Positions 35,687 to 44,016 of a DNA stretch of 64,000 nt are shown here, one piece after another; positions within the stretch are counted from its first letter, which is position 1, and each line of letters opens with the position of its first letter. A program made the position numbers and the translations under genes. The stretch lies in the NCBI RefSeq assembly GCF_010500965.1, contig NZ_QVMI01000009.1, positions 230,401 through 294,400 on the forward strand, read 5' to 3'. Under the pieces are notes generated by a model. It was not told the origin of the DNA, did no database searches, and saw nothing but the letters and a program-made list of their open reading frames with translations. This DNA comes from Bacteroides sp. 51. GTDB lineage: Bacteria; Bacteroidota; Bacteroidia; Bacteroidales; Bacteroidaceae.

Positions 35687-36731
35687 TCCCGGTTCGACTT
35701 CTACCAAGATCGCCGTATATGTCAACGAGAGTCCCGTATTAGTACATACCATTCGCCACAGCGTTGAGGAACTTACACCTTATGCCCGAGTGATCGATCA
35801 GTACGATTTCCGCAAGCAACTGGTGCTCCGTGAGTTGGAGAACAGCAATGTTCCTTTCGAGTTTGATGCCATCATCGGGCGCGGGGGACTGGTTAAGCCT
35901 ATTCCCAGCGGAGTATATGAGGTGAATGATGCGCTGAAACATGATCTGGTCCATGCCACACGGTCGCATGCCTCGAACCTCGGGGGACTGATTGCCGCCG
36001 AGCTTGCTGTTATGCTACCCGGTTGCCGTGCTTTTATAGCCGACCCTGTAGTGGTGGACGAACTGGAAGATATTGCCCGCATCTCGGGTTCGCCCTTGTT
36101 GCCCCGCGTCTCCATCTTCCACGCGTTAAACCATAAGGCGATTGCCCGTCGGTATGCCCGCGAGCATGGGGTGAAATATGAGGAGCAGAACCTGATTGTG
36201 TGCCATTTGGGAGGTGGCATATCTGTTGCCGCGCATCGCCAGGGCAGGGTAGTGGATGTGAATAATGCACTGGATGGCGAAGGTCCGTTCTCGCCCGAAC
36301 GTGCCGGAACGCTTCCCGCAGGCGAGTTGATTAACCTGTGCTTTACCGGACGCTTTACCCGCGAAGAGTTACAAAAGCAGGTAACAGGACGTGCCGGGTT
36401 GGCTGCCCACCTGGGGTCTACGGATATCCTGGCGATAATGGATCGTATAAATAAAGGTGATGAGCATGCAGCGCAGGTAATGGATGCCATGATTTATAAC
36501 GTAGCTAAAGCTATTGGCAGCGAGGCGGTTGTACTGCAAGGCAAAGTGGATGCTATTGTTCTTACAGGGGGCATTGCCCATTCTGATTATGTTGTTTCAA
36601 AGCTCAAAGCATATGTTTCCTTTCTGGGCGAAGTTAAGGTTTACCCGGGCGAGGATGAAATGGGGGCTTTGGCTATGAATGCGCTGGGGGCTTTGTCTGG
36701 GGAGCTTGCGGTGAAGGAGTACTTGGGTTAG
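35667..36731 (+). CDS. buk: Butyrate kinase
   Basis: 354 aa, normal for Buk of the acetokinase family. It makes ATP from butyryl (or branched-chain acyl) phosphate. The N-terminal phosphate motif is AINPGSTSTKIAVYVNES. VCHLGGGISVAAHRQGRVVD and GPFSPERAGTLPAGELI carry the central signature, and VVLQGKVDAIVLTGGIAHSD the adenosine motif. It overlaps ptb by 20 nt, so it is translationally coupled. Together with ferredoxin-linked KorAB it fits fermentation of 2-oxoacids or acyl-CoA to short-chain acids. Confidence 0.95.
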   Translation: MKILAINPGSTSTKIAVYVNESPVLVHTIRHSVEELTPYARVIDQYDFRKQLVLRELENSNVPFEFDAIIGRGGLVKPIPSGVYEVNDALKHDLVHATRSHASNLGGLIAAELAVMLPGCRAFIADPVVVDELEDIARISGSPLLPRVSIFHALNHKAIARRYAREHGVKYEEQNLIVCHLGGGISVAAHRQGRVVDVNNALDGEGPFSPERAGTLPAGELINLCFTGRFTREELQKQVTGRAGLAAHLGSTDILAIMDRINKGDEHAAQVMDAMIYNVAKAIGSEAVVLQGKVDAIVLTGGIAHSDYVVSKLKAYVSFLGEVKVYPGEDEMGALAMNALGALSGELAVKEYLG

Positions 36732-36764
36732 GTTGTTTTTAATTGGTTTTGATGTAAATGATTT

Positions 36765-36848
36765 ACTGTAGGGGCGGTTCGCGAACCGCCCGAAAATGGC
36801 TTCCTGTGTATTCTGGGCATTGGGCGGTTCGCGAACCGCCCCTACAGT
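36765..36848. terminator. Perfect 27-nt inverted repeat between buk and susD
   Basis: Arms 36765-36791 and 36822-36848 are perfect reverse complements. Each arm also contains the self-complementary word GGGCGGTTCGCGAACCGCCC. It lies between convergent genes. GGCGGTTCGCGAACCGCC-type palindromes recur in Bacteroidetes. A bidirectional 3'-end hairpin is likely; U-tracts are absent. Confidence 0.75.
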
Positions 36849-36913
36849 TAACCTATTTCCCGTTTCCTTCCTTTCCAATCCGTTTTACTTATTTCCATTC
36901 CGTTTTGAGCTAA

Positions 36914-38533
36914 TTACCGCCGCTGCTGCCACCACAGGCGTGTACCACCATTATTAGGACCTCCTAATAACTCCAGAAGTTTATTATACTGATCCGGATT
37001 ATCGCTTTGTAGCGCTGCGGGAAATGGAATGCGACGGATCATAACGTCCGTATCAATCGTACCGTTACTATTGTTCTCGTATACTTTAAACAACTTCGGA
37101 TACCCCGTACGCCGCTGCTCGCTCCATGCTTCTACTCCTTCGGGGTAACAAGCAATCCATTTCTGGGTAATGATACGTTCAAGTTTTCTTTCATTTGTAT
37201 CAGCCTCGTCCCACTTTGGAGTAATATCCGTCATTGCCTTCGCATCGAACCGGCTATCAAGAGCATCCTTGAAGTCTGCGGGAGTAGCCTTGCTTTCGAG
37301 ATAAGCATCCGACTGGTTGCCCACGCCCCATTGCATGAAAGACGCTTTTACCCCTTCCTCATAAAACGCCCGGGCGCTTCCTGTAGTAACATATCCTTTT
37401 AGTGCAGCCTCTGCAAGCAGAAAGTACACCTCTGCCGGTGTCATAAGTATGGCATTGGTCGATTGCGTGATTGTGCTCTTAGAATGTCCGCTATAATTCC
37501 CATGAGACACATTGATTCCCTGCCGGATTCCCTTGTACGTACCTTTGATATCAAACAGATATTTCCCCTCTCCGCTACCTGTGGCCTTCTCGAAATATTT
37601 AGGTAAGCGCGGATCGTTAAAGCCGACAAGGAAAGACTCCATACTTGCATTGATATATGCCTCATTCCATGCTTTGTTGATCTCGCCTAGCGGGTTGTTA
37701 TACCCACTGCCTACGGTAGATACCGAAATCAAATGCGTTTCAGGCTCAAGAAAGTCGATCTTACTGTCTATGCACTTCTGTACCATTTCGGCAGCCTTTG
37801 CACTATCCACATCCGAGATACGCATGGCCAAGCGCAAACGCAATGAATTGGCAAAGCGCAACCACTCATCGTACGTTCGGGTTGCAGTCAGAATGTCAAA
37901 CTTATAATATGATTCTATACCGGGATTCTTGGCAACGAAGTCTTGTATCAGTTGAATCCCTTCCTCTAAATCTTCAAAGAAATGATCGTATGCATCTTTC
38001 AGTGATTCGGGGTCTGAACCCGTCTTTGAACCGAAGTTCGAATAAACCAGCGGACCGTATTGGTCGGCTATGCGGTGCATGGTAGCTACTTTAAGTATTT
38101 TGGTGATCCCCAGGAAAGAGGGATAGTTCTCGGTTTCGGTTAACTCCTCGGAGGTGTAAATAGCCGGCATGATGTAACCGTAGGTATTTATCCAATTGGC
38201 CGAAGTCCAACTATCATTCAGGTTATAGGTGGAGTTATGCATGAAGAAGTTGTCTTTAGCATCATGAAAGTATCCCGCAAACATATCTGCTCCCAGATTC
38301 TGCATAACCTGAAAAGGCCAGTTCAGTCCTGCTCCCCAGTTGTAATTGAAGTAGATTCCTTTTTGGACAATTAATAACTTTAGCCCATATTTATTGAAGT
38401 CGAGGTCTTGTTTGTCGTCCGGGAAACCGGTTTCATCTGTATTGTCCTTCTCAAAGGAACTTGTACAGGCAGAGGAAAGACCGATGAGGCTTCCCATTAA
38501 GAGTACGATTATAGATTTGAGTATCTTTTTCAT
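36914..38533 (-). CDS. SusD/RagB-like outer-membrane lipoprotein (copy 2 of duplicated pair)
   Basis: 539 aa from the ATG at 38533, three codons inside the longest frame, where the lipoprotein signal starts (IVLLMGSLIGLSSACTSSFE). It belongs to the SusD-like group with GLNWPFQVMQNLGADMFAGY. Other stretches are LGITKILKVATMHRIADQYG, WLRFANSLRLRLAMRISDVD and a C-terminal KLERIITQKWIACYPEGVEA. SusD lipoproteins form the lid of the SusC transporter. It is closely similar along its whole length to the SusD at 42375-43997. The substrate is unknown; no glycoside hydrolase or lyase is nearby. Confidence 0.94.
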   Translation of the reverse strand: MKKILKSIIVLLMGSLIGLSSACTSSFEKDNTDETGFPDDKQDLDFNKYGLKLLIVQKGIYFNYNWGAGLNWPFQVMQNLGADMFAGYFHDAKDNFFMHNSTYNLNDSWTSANWINTYGYIMPAIYTSEELTETENYPSFLGITKILKVATMHRIADQYGPLVYSNFGSKTGSDPESLKDAYDHFFEDLEEGIQLIQDFVAKNPGIESYYKFDILTATRTYDEWLRFANSLRLRLAMRISDVDSAKAAEMVQKCIDSKIDFLEPETHLISVSTVGSGYNNPLGEINKAWNEAYINASMESFLVGFNDPRLPKYFEKATGSGEGKYLFDIKGTYKGIRQGINVSHGNYSGHSKSTITQSTNAILMTPAEVYFLLAEAALKGYVTTGSARAFYEEGVKASFMQWGVGNQSDAYLESKATPADFKDALDSRFDAKAMTDITPKWDEADTNERKLERIITQKWIACYPEGVEAWSEQRRTGYPKLFKVYENNSNGTIDTDVMIRRIPFPAALQSDNPDQYNKLLELLGGPNNGGTRLWWQQRR

Positions 38534-38556
38534 AACACACATACACTATTAACGAG

Positions 38557-41500
38557 TTAGAACGTAAACTTAACGTTGAAGCCTATGCTTCTTGTTGTTG
38601 GCATACCAAAAACATCGACCCCCTGGCAACTGTTGTCTGTAGACATGGTGGTGTCCGGATCAAAAGGAGCGTCTTTATGAAAGAAGAACAGGTTGCGCCC
38701 TATTAATGACAAGTCGATGCTTTGGAATACTTTTGTTTTTTCAAGCATCGTTCTTGGGAAAGAATATGCCAGAGATAGTTCGCGTAAGCGTACGTTGGTG
38801 GCACTGTACATATAATATTCGGTGATTGTACTATTGCGTGCACCGATATGGCTGTAGAATGCGGCAATGTCTTCAAATCTTTGTCCGCCATATTCTATAT
38901 ATCCCTTGTCGCGTGCCTTGCCCGAGTTGGCACTAACACCTCTGTAGTCCAGTTCGGCCTGGGTTTGTGATAATACATCGCCACCTACGCGGGCATCGAT
39001 CAGGAAGTATAAAGAGAATCTTTTGTATGACAATGTATTGCTCCAACCCAGTATATAATCGGGGTTGCTGTTGCCCACTTTCTCTGTATTGCCGCTACCG
39101 ATGCTTAGGGGTAAACCTTTATCGTTAAGTTTAATGGTCCCGTTTTCGTCGCGGTCGAACTTCCACCCGTAGATGTCTCCCAGCGAACCACCTTCTTTCA
39201 AACGCATGGCGTAGTTCATGGAGAAGCCTTCTTCGCCGTAAACAAAGCTGCTGAGGTCGGGGTGCAGTTCAACAACCGTGTTTTTATTGCTGGAATAGTT
39301 CATGGATGTCTTCCACCGGAAGTCGTTTGTTATCACGGGAGTGGCTCCCACGGTGATTTCAACGCCCTTGTTCCTTATCTTTCCGGCATTTACCATGTAA
39401 TATTTGTATAAAGCGCCGGCGGTAGATGGTAAGGTGAGCAGTTGGTTTTTCGTATCCGTTTGGTAGAAGGTAAAGTCAAAGTCTAAACGGTGGTTGAAGA
39501 ACTTCAACTCGGCGCCGACTTCGAATGAAGAACTTAGCTCCGGTTTTAATTTGTCGAATGGAGCCCGGTCGTTGCTTAGTATTCCACCACCTGCTATGAT
39601 CTTGTCTTGTAATCGGCTATAGAACAACGGTAAATCATTACCCACCTGCGACCATGAACTGCGGACTTTACCGAATGAGATCCAGGAGGGAAGACGTAGC
39701 GTATTGTTGATTATCCATGACAGGCCGACAGAGGGGTAGAAGAAACTGCTATGCTCCGTAAAAGCGAGTGTCGAGGACCAGTCGTTGCGGGCGGTAACAT
39801 CGAGGTAAACACTTTCCCGCCAACCTAATTGTGCGGTTCCGAAGATGGATTGCAACTGGCGGCGTTCGTTAATCTTCTCATCAATATAAGCTTTCGTGTT
39901 CATCACGATGTTGGACACGGTGAATACGTTCGGGTAATACAGAGAAGCGAGCTTTGAATCCAGACGCAGGGAGTTTACCCTGGTAGAGTTGATGCTGGAA
40001 CCGATTGCTCCCGACAGCGTCCAGTCATTCCACGTGTTGCTGAACATGGCCATTACATCTCCGTAAAGGAGTAGTTCCGAATGGTCGAGATTGATGTAGC
40101 GGCCGTTGGCATATCCTACTGTTGAGCCTTCGGGAATATAAATACCGGCAATTTCGGGCGCTGTGGAGGCATACATCTTTTGGGTGTATTTGTCGCTGAT
40201 GTAATCTGCCGTACCACGGGCTTGAAGGGTTAGCCAGTTTGTTATTTTCAGGTTTGCACTCAGGTTGCCTATGGTGCGATAGCGTTGGTCTTTGCTGAGT
40301 ATGCGATTGGTAATCCAGTATGGGTTTTGTTCAAAAGCATCAATGTCTTTATACCAATGCTGGACGTTCATATTTCTACTGTTATCGAATGTTTCGAAGT
40401 TAGTTTGGTACTCGCCCAGGTTTTCGCCTCTGGGGAAACTGTATAAGCCAACCAGTGGATTCATGTAGTATCCTCCCGGGGTGGGGCGGTTCTTTAGTGT
40501 TTGCTGCATCAGGTTTACATTTCCATCGAGTGTGAGGCGTTCGTTAAAGAACGAAGCGGTTTGACGGAAATTTATATTATGCTTGTTCAGGGAATTGCCC
40601 TCAACTATGCCCTTGCCATATGTATTGGCATAAGAGAAGTAGGTTTGAAGGGTTTCGCTTCCTTTGGTAAAGGAGAATGAATTGACGGCGGTTAGGCCGG
40701 TACGGAAGAAGTTGTCTACGTTATTGTAGTCGGTGAGATTCTTTTTTTCTCCCCAGCTTCTTTTATTGGCGTCCATTCCATAGTTGTTTTGGAATTTGGG
40801 TAACGATATGGCCTGGTCAAACGTCATGGTCGAAGAGAAGGTTGCTCTTTGTACGCCTGCTTTTCCTTTCTTGGTGGTGATCAGGACTACGCCATTGGCG
40901 GCTTGCGAACCGTATAGTGCAGCGGCCGAGGCTCCTTTCAGGATGTTGATGTATTCAATATCTTCGGGGTTAAGGTTGGAAATGCCATCGCCGCTATCGC
41001 GGTTGCCGGCATCGGCCAATCCGCCGAGAATGGTGTAGACCTGTTCGTTGGAATTGTTCAGCATGGGCACACCATCAATTACGTATAACGGTTGGTTGTT
41101 GCCGTTGATGGAGCGGCTTCCGCGGATGTTGACTTTAACTGATCCGCCAATTCCCGATGAACTGCGGTTGATGAGTACGCCGGATGTTTTTCCGGCCAAT
41201 GAGTTAATCATATTGGGATCTTTGGCACGGACTAATTCGTTTCCTTCGACGAGTTGCGTGGCGTAGGTAAGTGATGCTTCTTTTCTCTCGATCCCCATTG
41301 CGGTGATTACTACGGTTTCAAGTGCGAGGGCCTCTTCTTCCAACCGGATGGTAAGCTGGGTTCTTCCATTCACGGGAACGATTTGCGACTTGTAGCCCAT
41401 GTAGGATACAAGCAATGAAACGTCTCCGTCGATATCTATATTGAAATGTCCGCTTGCATTGGTAATGGTGCCGCTGCCCGATCCTTGCTGAATGATGTTG

Positions 41501-41874
41501 GCGCCGATAATGGGATCTCCCTTCATATCCGTAACCAGTCCTTTGACGGTAACAAAGTTTTGCTGTGTTGTGGTGTGTTCAATGCTTCTGGTGAGGACAA
41601 TGTTGTTTCCTTCCGTAACGTATCCGATGTCTGTACCCCGGAAGGCTTCGTCAAGAATCTCGGATGTTGTTTTGCTGTCGGTGCTGATGTTTACTGTGCG
41701 CCTGACGTCTACATTCTTTTTGTTGTAGACAAATAAATACTCGGTCTGCGACTCGATTTGCTCAAGTAACTCACCAATCCTGACGGGCGACGCGGAAATT
41801 TTAACTCTGGCGTTTTGGGCGTATATTGGGCAAAGGCAAGCTAGGATTAAAAAGGCAATTAAATATCTTTTCAT
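38557..41874 (-). CDS. SusC/RagA-like TonB-dependent receptor with STN domain (copy 2)
   Basis: 1105 aa. Signal peptide (YLIAFLILACLCPIYAQ), then an STN (secretin/TonB N-terminal) domain at about 22-95 (VRIGELLEQIESQTEYLFVY). A CarboxypepD_reg-like domain follows (GLVTDMKGDPIIGANIIQQG, about 108-185), then ALETVVITAMGI before the plug (IRGSRSINGNNQPLYVIDG), and the beta-barrel ending GMPTTRSIGFNVKFTF. STN domains in SusC proteins usually signal to a FecR anti-sigma factor, which is encoded 5.5 kb upstream. The copy-1 SusC next to FecR lacks STN. SusD copy 2 follows 23 nt downstream. Confidence 0.95.
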   Translation of the reverse strand: MKRYLIAFLILACLCPIYAQNARVKISASPVRIGELLEQIESQTEYLFVYNKKNVDVRRTVNISTDSKTTSEILDEAFRGTDIGYVTEGNNIVLTRSIEHTTTQQNFVTVKGLVTDMKGDPIIGANIIQQGSGSGTITNASGHFNIDIDGDVSLLVSYMGYKSQIVPVNGRTQLTIRLEEEALALETVVITAMGIERKEASLTYATQLVEGNELVRAKDPNMINSLAGKTSGVLINRSSSGIGGSVKVNIRGSRSINGNNQPLYVIDGVPMLNNSNEQVYTILGGLADAGNRDSGDGISNLNPEDIEYINILKGASAAALYGSQAANGVVLITTKKGKAGVQRATFSSTMTFDQAISLPKFQNNYGMDANKRSWGEKKNLTDYNNVDNFFRTGLTAVNSFSFTKGSETLQTYFSYANTYGKGIVEGNSLNKHNINFRQTASFFNERLTLDGNVNLMQQTLKNRPTPGGYYMNPLVGLYSFPRGENLGEYQTNFETFDNSRNMNVQHWYKDIDAFEQNPYWITNRILSKDQRYRTIGNLSANLKITNWLTLQARGTADYISDKYTQKMYASTAPEIAGIYIPEGSTVGYANGRYINLDHSELLLYGDVMAMFSNTWNDWTLSGAIGSSINSTRVNSLRLDSKLASLYYPNVFTVSNIVMNTKAYIDEKINERRQLQSIFGTAQLGWRESVYLDVTARNDWSSTLAFTEHSSFFYPSVGLSWIINNTLRLPSWISFGKVRSSWSQVGNDLPLFYSRLQDKIIAGGGILSNDRAPFDKLKPELSSSFEVGAELKFFNHRLDFDFTFYQTDTKNQLLTLPSTAGALYKYYMVNAGKIRNKGVEITVGATPVITNDFRWKTSMNYSSNKNTVVELHPDLSSFVYGEEGFSMNYAMRLKEGGSLGDIYGWKFDRDENGTIKLNDKGLPLSIGSGNTEKVGNSNPDYILGWSNTLSYKRFSLYFLIDARVGGDVLSQTQAELDYRGVSANSGKARDKGYIEYGGQRFEDIAAFYSHIGARNSTITEYYMYSATNVRLRELSLAYSFPRTMLEKTKVFQSIDLSLIGRNLFFFHKDAPFDPDTTMSTDNSCQGVDVFGMPTTRSIGFNVKFTF

Positions 41875-41993
41875 AGCCAGTAATAGTTGCTTTAATCTAG
41901 AATACTAAGGAATAATGCAGTAAAGATAGTACGAAATAACCAATTTATGTGTTTTTTAACAGGTAATTTTTATGCGGTCAATATGCAGTAGCT

Positions 41994-42235
41994 CAATCTC
42001 CCCCGGCCATGGGCTGAATCTCCCTCAAGCAGTGGGACAATCTCCCTCAGCCAGTGGGGCAATGTCATGCATGTAGTAGATCAATCTGATTGAGCCGGTA
42101 CATCAACCGGATTTACTCAGTACACGAGGTAGATTGATCCAGTGCATGAGGTAGATTGAGCCAGTTCCTCAGGTAGACTGAGCCAGTGCCTCAGACCCAC
42201 TCAGGCACTGGCTCAGCATTGCTGAGGCACTGGCT
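41994..42235. repeat. Eleven consecutive 22-nt units, last ones inverted
   Basis: Unit starts 41994, 42016, 42038, 42060, 42082, 42104, 42126, 42148, 42170, 42192 and 42214, all exactly 22 nt with no register slip. Early units read CAATCTCCC-type with AGTGGG. Middle units read GAGGTAGATTGAGCCAGT. The last two carry the inverse, AGGCACTGGCTCAG, so units 7-9 can fold onto units 10-11. It is non-coding (22 is not a multiple of 3). Family unknown. Confidence 0.88.
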
Positions 42236-42285
42236 CATTTTTCCATGCGATCTACTTGCTTTCCGAACAGGTTCTCAAAAGAGAA

Positions 42286-42313
42286 GGAGTAAAGCCCCCC
42301 AAGACTTTACTCC
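42286..42313 (-). terminator. Terminator-like hairpin after SusD copy 1
   Basis: GGAGTAAAG (42286-42294) pairs with CTTTACTCC (42305-42313), followed on the minus strand by TTCTCTTTTGAG. It would separate the two SusCD pairs transcriptionally. Confidence 0.6.
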
Positions 42314-42374
42314 TCATCTGCAATCTTTTCTCCCTCAAACTAATACGGAGAAAACACCGTTTAACATAAGCGAA

Positions 42375-43997
42375 TTAAAAATTATTCTGTGGAACATCCC
42401 ACCAAATACGCGTTCCGCCATCATTGGCACCGCCTAATAATTGTAATAACTTGTTGTACTGATCCGGATTGTCGCTTTGCAACGTAGCAGGGAAAGGCAA
42501 CCTGCGAATCATGATGTCGGTATCAATCGTTCCTTTACTGTTGTTTTCGTATACTTTAAATAACTTAGGATATCCGGTGCGGCGTTGTTCTGCCCATGCT
42601 TCTGCACCTTCGGGATAGCAGGCAATCCATTTCTGGGTAATGATGCGTTCCAGTTTTCTCTCGTTGCTATCGGCTTCATCCCATTTAGGAGTGATATCGG
42701 TCATGGCATCGACGTCAAACCGCGATTCAAAAGCATCTTTGAAATCAGAAGGTATTCTTTCACTGTTTAAATAATCGTTCAGCAAACCGGCAACACCCCA
42801 TTGGGAAAGCGATGCTTCGACACCTTTTTCATAGTATTCCTTAGCGTTATCTGTACTGTATCCCCTTAGAGCGGCCTCTGCGCGAAGGAAGCAAACCTCG
42901 GCCGGTGTCATAAGTATCGCATTGGTCGATTGTGATACGGTACTTTTGGAGTGATTGTTATAATTGCCATGAGCTACATTGATTCCCTGACGGATGCCTT
43001 TGTAAGTGCCTGCGATGGGGAATAGATATACTCCGTCGCCGGCACCAACAGCCGGGTCGAAATATTTTGGCAATCGTGGGTCGTTATAACCTACCAGGAA
43101 CGATTCCATGCTTGCATTAATATACACCTCGCCCCAACCTTTGTTGATCTCACCCAGCGGATTGGAATATCCACTACCTACGGTAGAAACGGCGATCATG
43201 TGTGTTTCCGGTTCAAGGAACCCGATTCCGCTATCAAAACATTTCTTTACTTCTGCCGCAGCTTTTGCACTGTCAACATTGGAGATGCGCATAGCCAGGC
43301 GCAGACGGAGTGAATTGGCAAAACGCAGCCACTCATCATAGGTTCTGGTCTTCGTCAGAATGTCGAACTTATAGAATGATTCTATTCCGGCATTTGCCGC
43401 AACGAAATCTTTGACAAGTTTAATACCATCTTCCAGATCAGTGAAGAAGCTGTAATACGCATCTTTCAATGATTCAGGATCCGAACCGGTTTTAGAACCA
43501 AAGTTAGAGTAAACTACCGGACCGTATTGGTCGGCGATACGGTGCATTGTAGCCACCTTCAATATCTTGGTTATGCCAAGGAAAGAGGGGTAACCTTCTT
43601 CTTCTGTCAATTGTTCGGACCTGTAAATGGCCGGCATAATATAACCATACGTATTTACCCAGTTACTAGAAGTCCAACCTTCATTCAGATTGTAAGCCGA
43701 GTTTGCTGCAAAAAGCCCCTTGGCACAGTCGTGGAAGTAACCGGAATACATATCGGCACCCAGGTTCTGCATGATCTGAAACGGCCAGTTTACGCCAGAC
43801 CCCCAGTTGTAATTGAAATAAATACCTTTTTGTATAATCTGGGTGTTCACACCATATTTATTGAAATCATACTCCTGCTTATCTTCAGGGAATCCGGTCT
43901 TATCGGTATTGTAATCTTCGAATTTATCAGTACAAGCCGAGAAACTAATAAGACCTCCTATTAGGAATGTTGCTATATATTTGATTTTATTTTTCAT
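42375..43997 (-). CDS. SusD/RagB-like outer-membrane lipoprotein (copy 1)
   Basis: 540 aa from the ATG at 43997; thirteen upstream in-frame codons overlap the SusC end and are rejected. Lipoprotein signal ATFLIGGLISFSACTDKFED. It has the same conserved blocks as copy 2: GVNWPFQIMQNLGADMYSGY, LGITKILKVATMHRIADQYG, ESFYKFDILTKTRTYDEWLR and KLERIITQKWIACYPEGAEA. It begins 19 nt after the SusC stop and so is co-translated with it. Confidence 0.95.
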   Translation of the reverse strand: MKNKIKYIATFLIGGLISFSACTDKFEDYNTDKTGFPEDKQEYDFNKYGVNTQIIQKGIYFNYNWGSGVNWPFQIMQNLGADMYSGYFHDCAKGLFAANSAYNLNEGWTSSNWVNTYGYIMPAIYRSEQLTEEEGYPSFLGITKILKVATMHRIADQYGPVVYSNFGSKTGSDPESLKDAYYSFFTDLEDGIKLVKDFVAANAGIESFYKFDILTKTRTYDEWLRFANSLRLRLAMRISNVDSAKAAAEVKKCFDSGIGFLEPETHMIAVSTVGSGYSNPLGEINKGWGEVYINASMESFLVGYNDPRLPKYFDPAVGAGDGVYLFPIAGTYKGIRQGINVAHGNYNNHSKSTVSQSTNAILMTPAEVCFLRAEAALRGYSTDNAKEYYEKGVEASLSQWGVAGLLNDYLNSERIPSDFKDAFESRFDVDAMTDITPKWDEADSNERKLERIITQKWIACYPEGAEAWAEQRRTGYPKLFKVYENNSKGTIDTDIMIRRLPFPATLQSDNPDQYNKLLQLLGGANDGGTRIWWDVPQNNF

Positions 43998-44016
43998 AAT
44001 AGTATCGTTGTTTAAG

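Larger units (their letters stand above)
41875..42374. other. Gap between the two SusCD pairs
   Basis: 500 nt on the minus-strand operon path. From the SusD stop it holds a terminator-like hairpin (42286-42313), the eleven-unit 22-nt array (41994-42235), and an AT-rich leader with a weak -7-like word (TAAAGATA at 41921-41928, TATCTTTA on the minus strand) before SusC copy 2. An open frame at 42186-42437 is not a gene. Confidence 0.7.

Noticed and set aside
34787-35752. 321-aa minus-strand open frame
   Set aside because: Complete antisense shadow of ptb, whose motifs are unmistakable.
35798-36490. 230-aa minus-strand open frame
   Set aside because: Antisense shadow of buk.
41994-42235. CRISPR array
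   Set aside because: Units are degenerate along their whole 22 nt, there is no constant repeat alternating with unique spacers, the last units are inverted, and no cas gene is in the window.
42186-42437. 83-aa plus-strand open frame
   Set aside because: Starts inside the array, crosses a terminator hairpin and runs antisense into the SusD gene.
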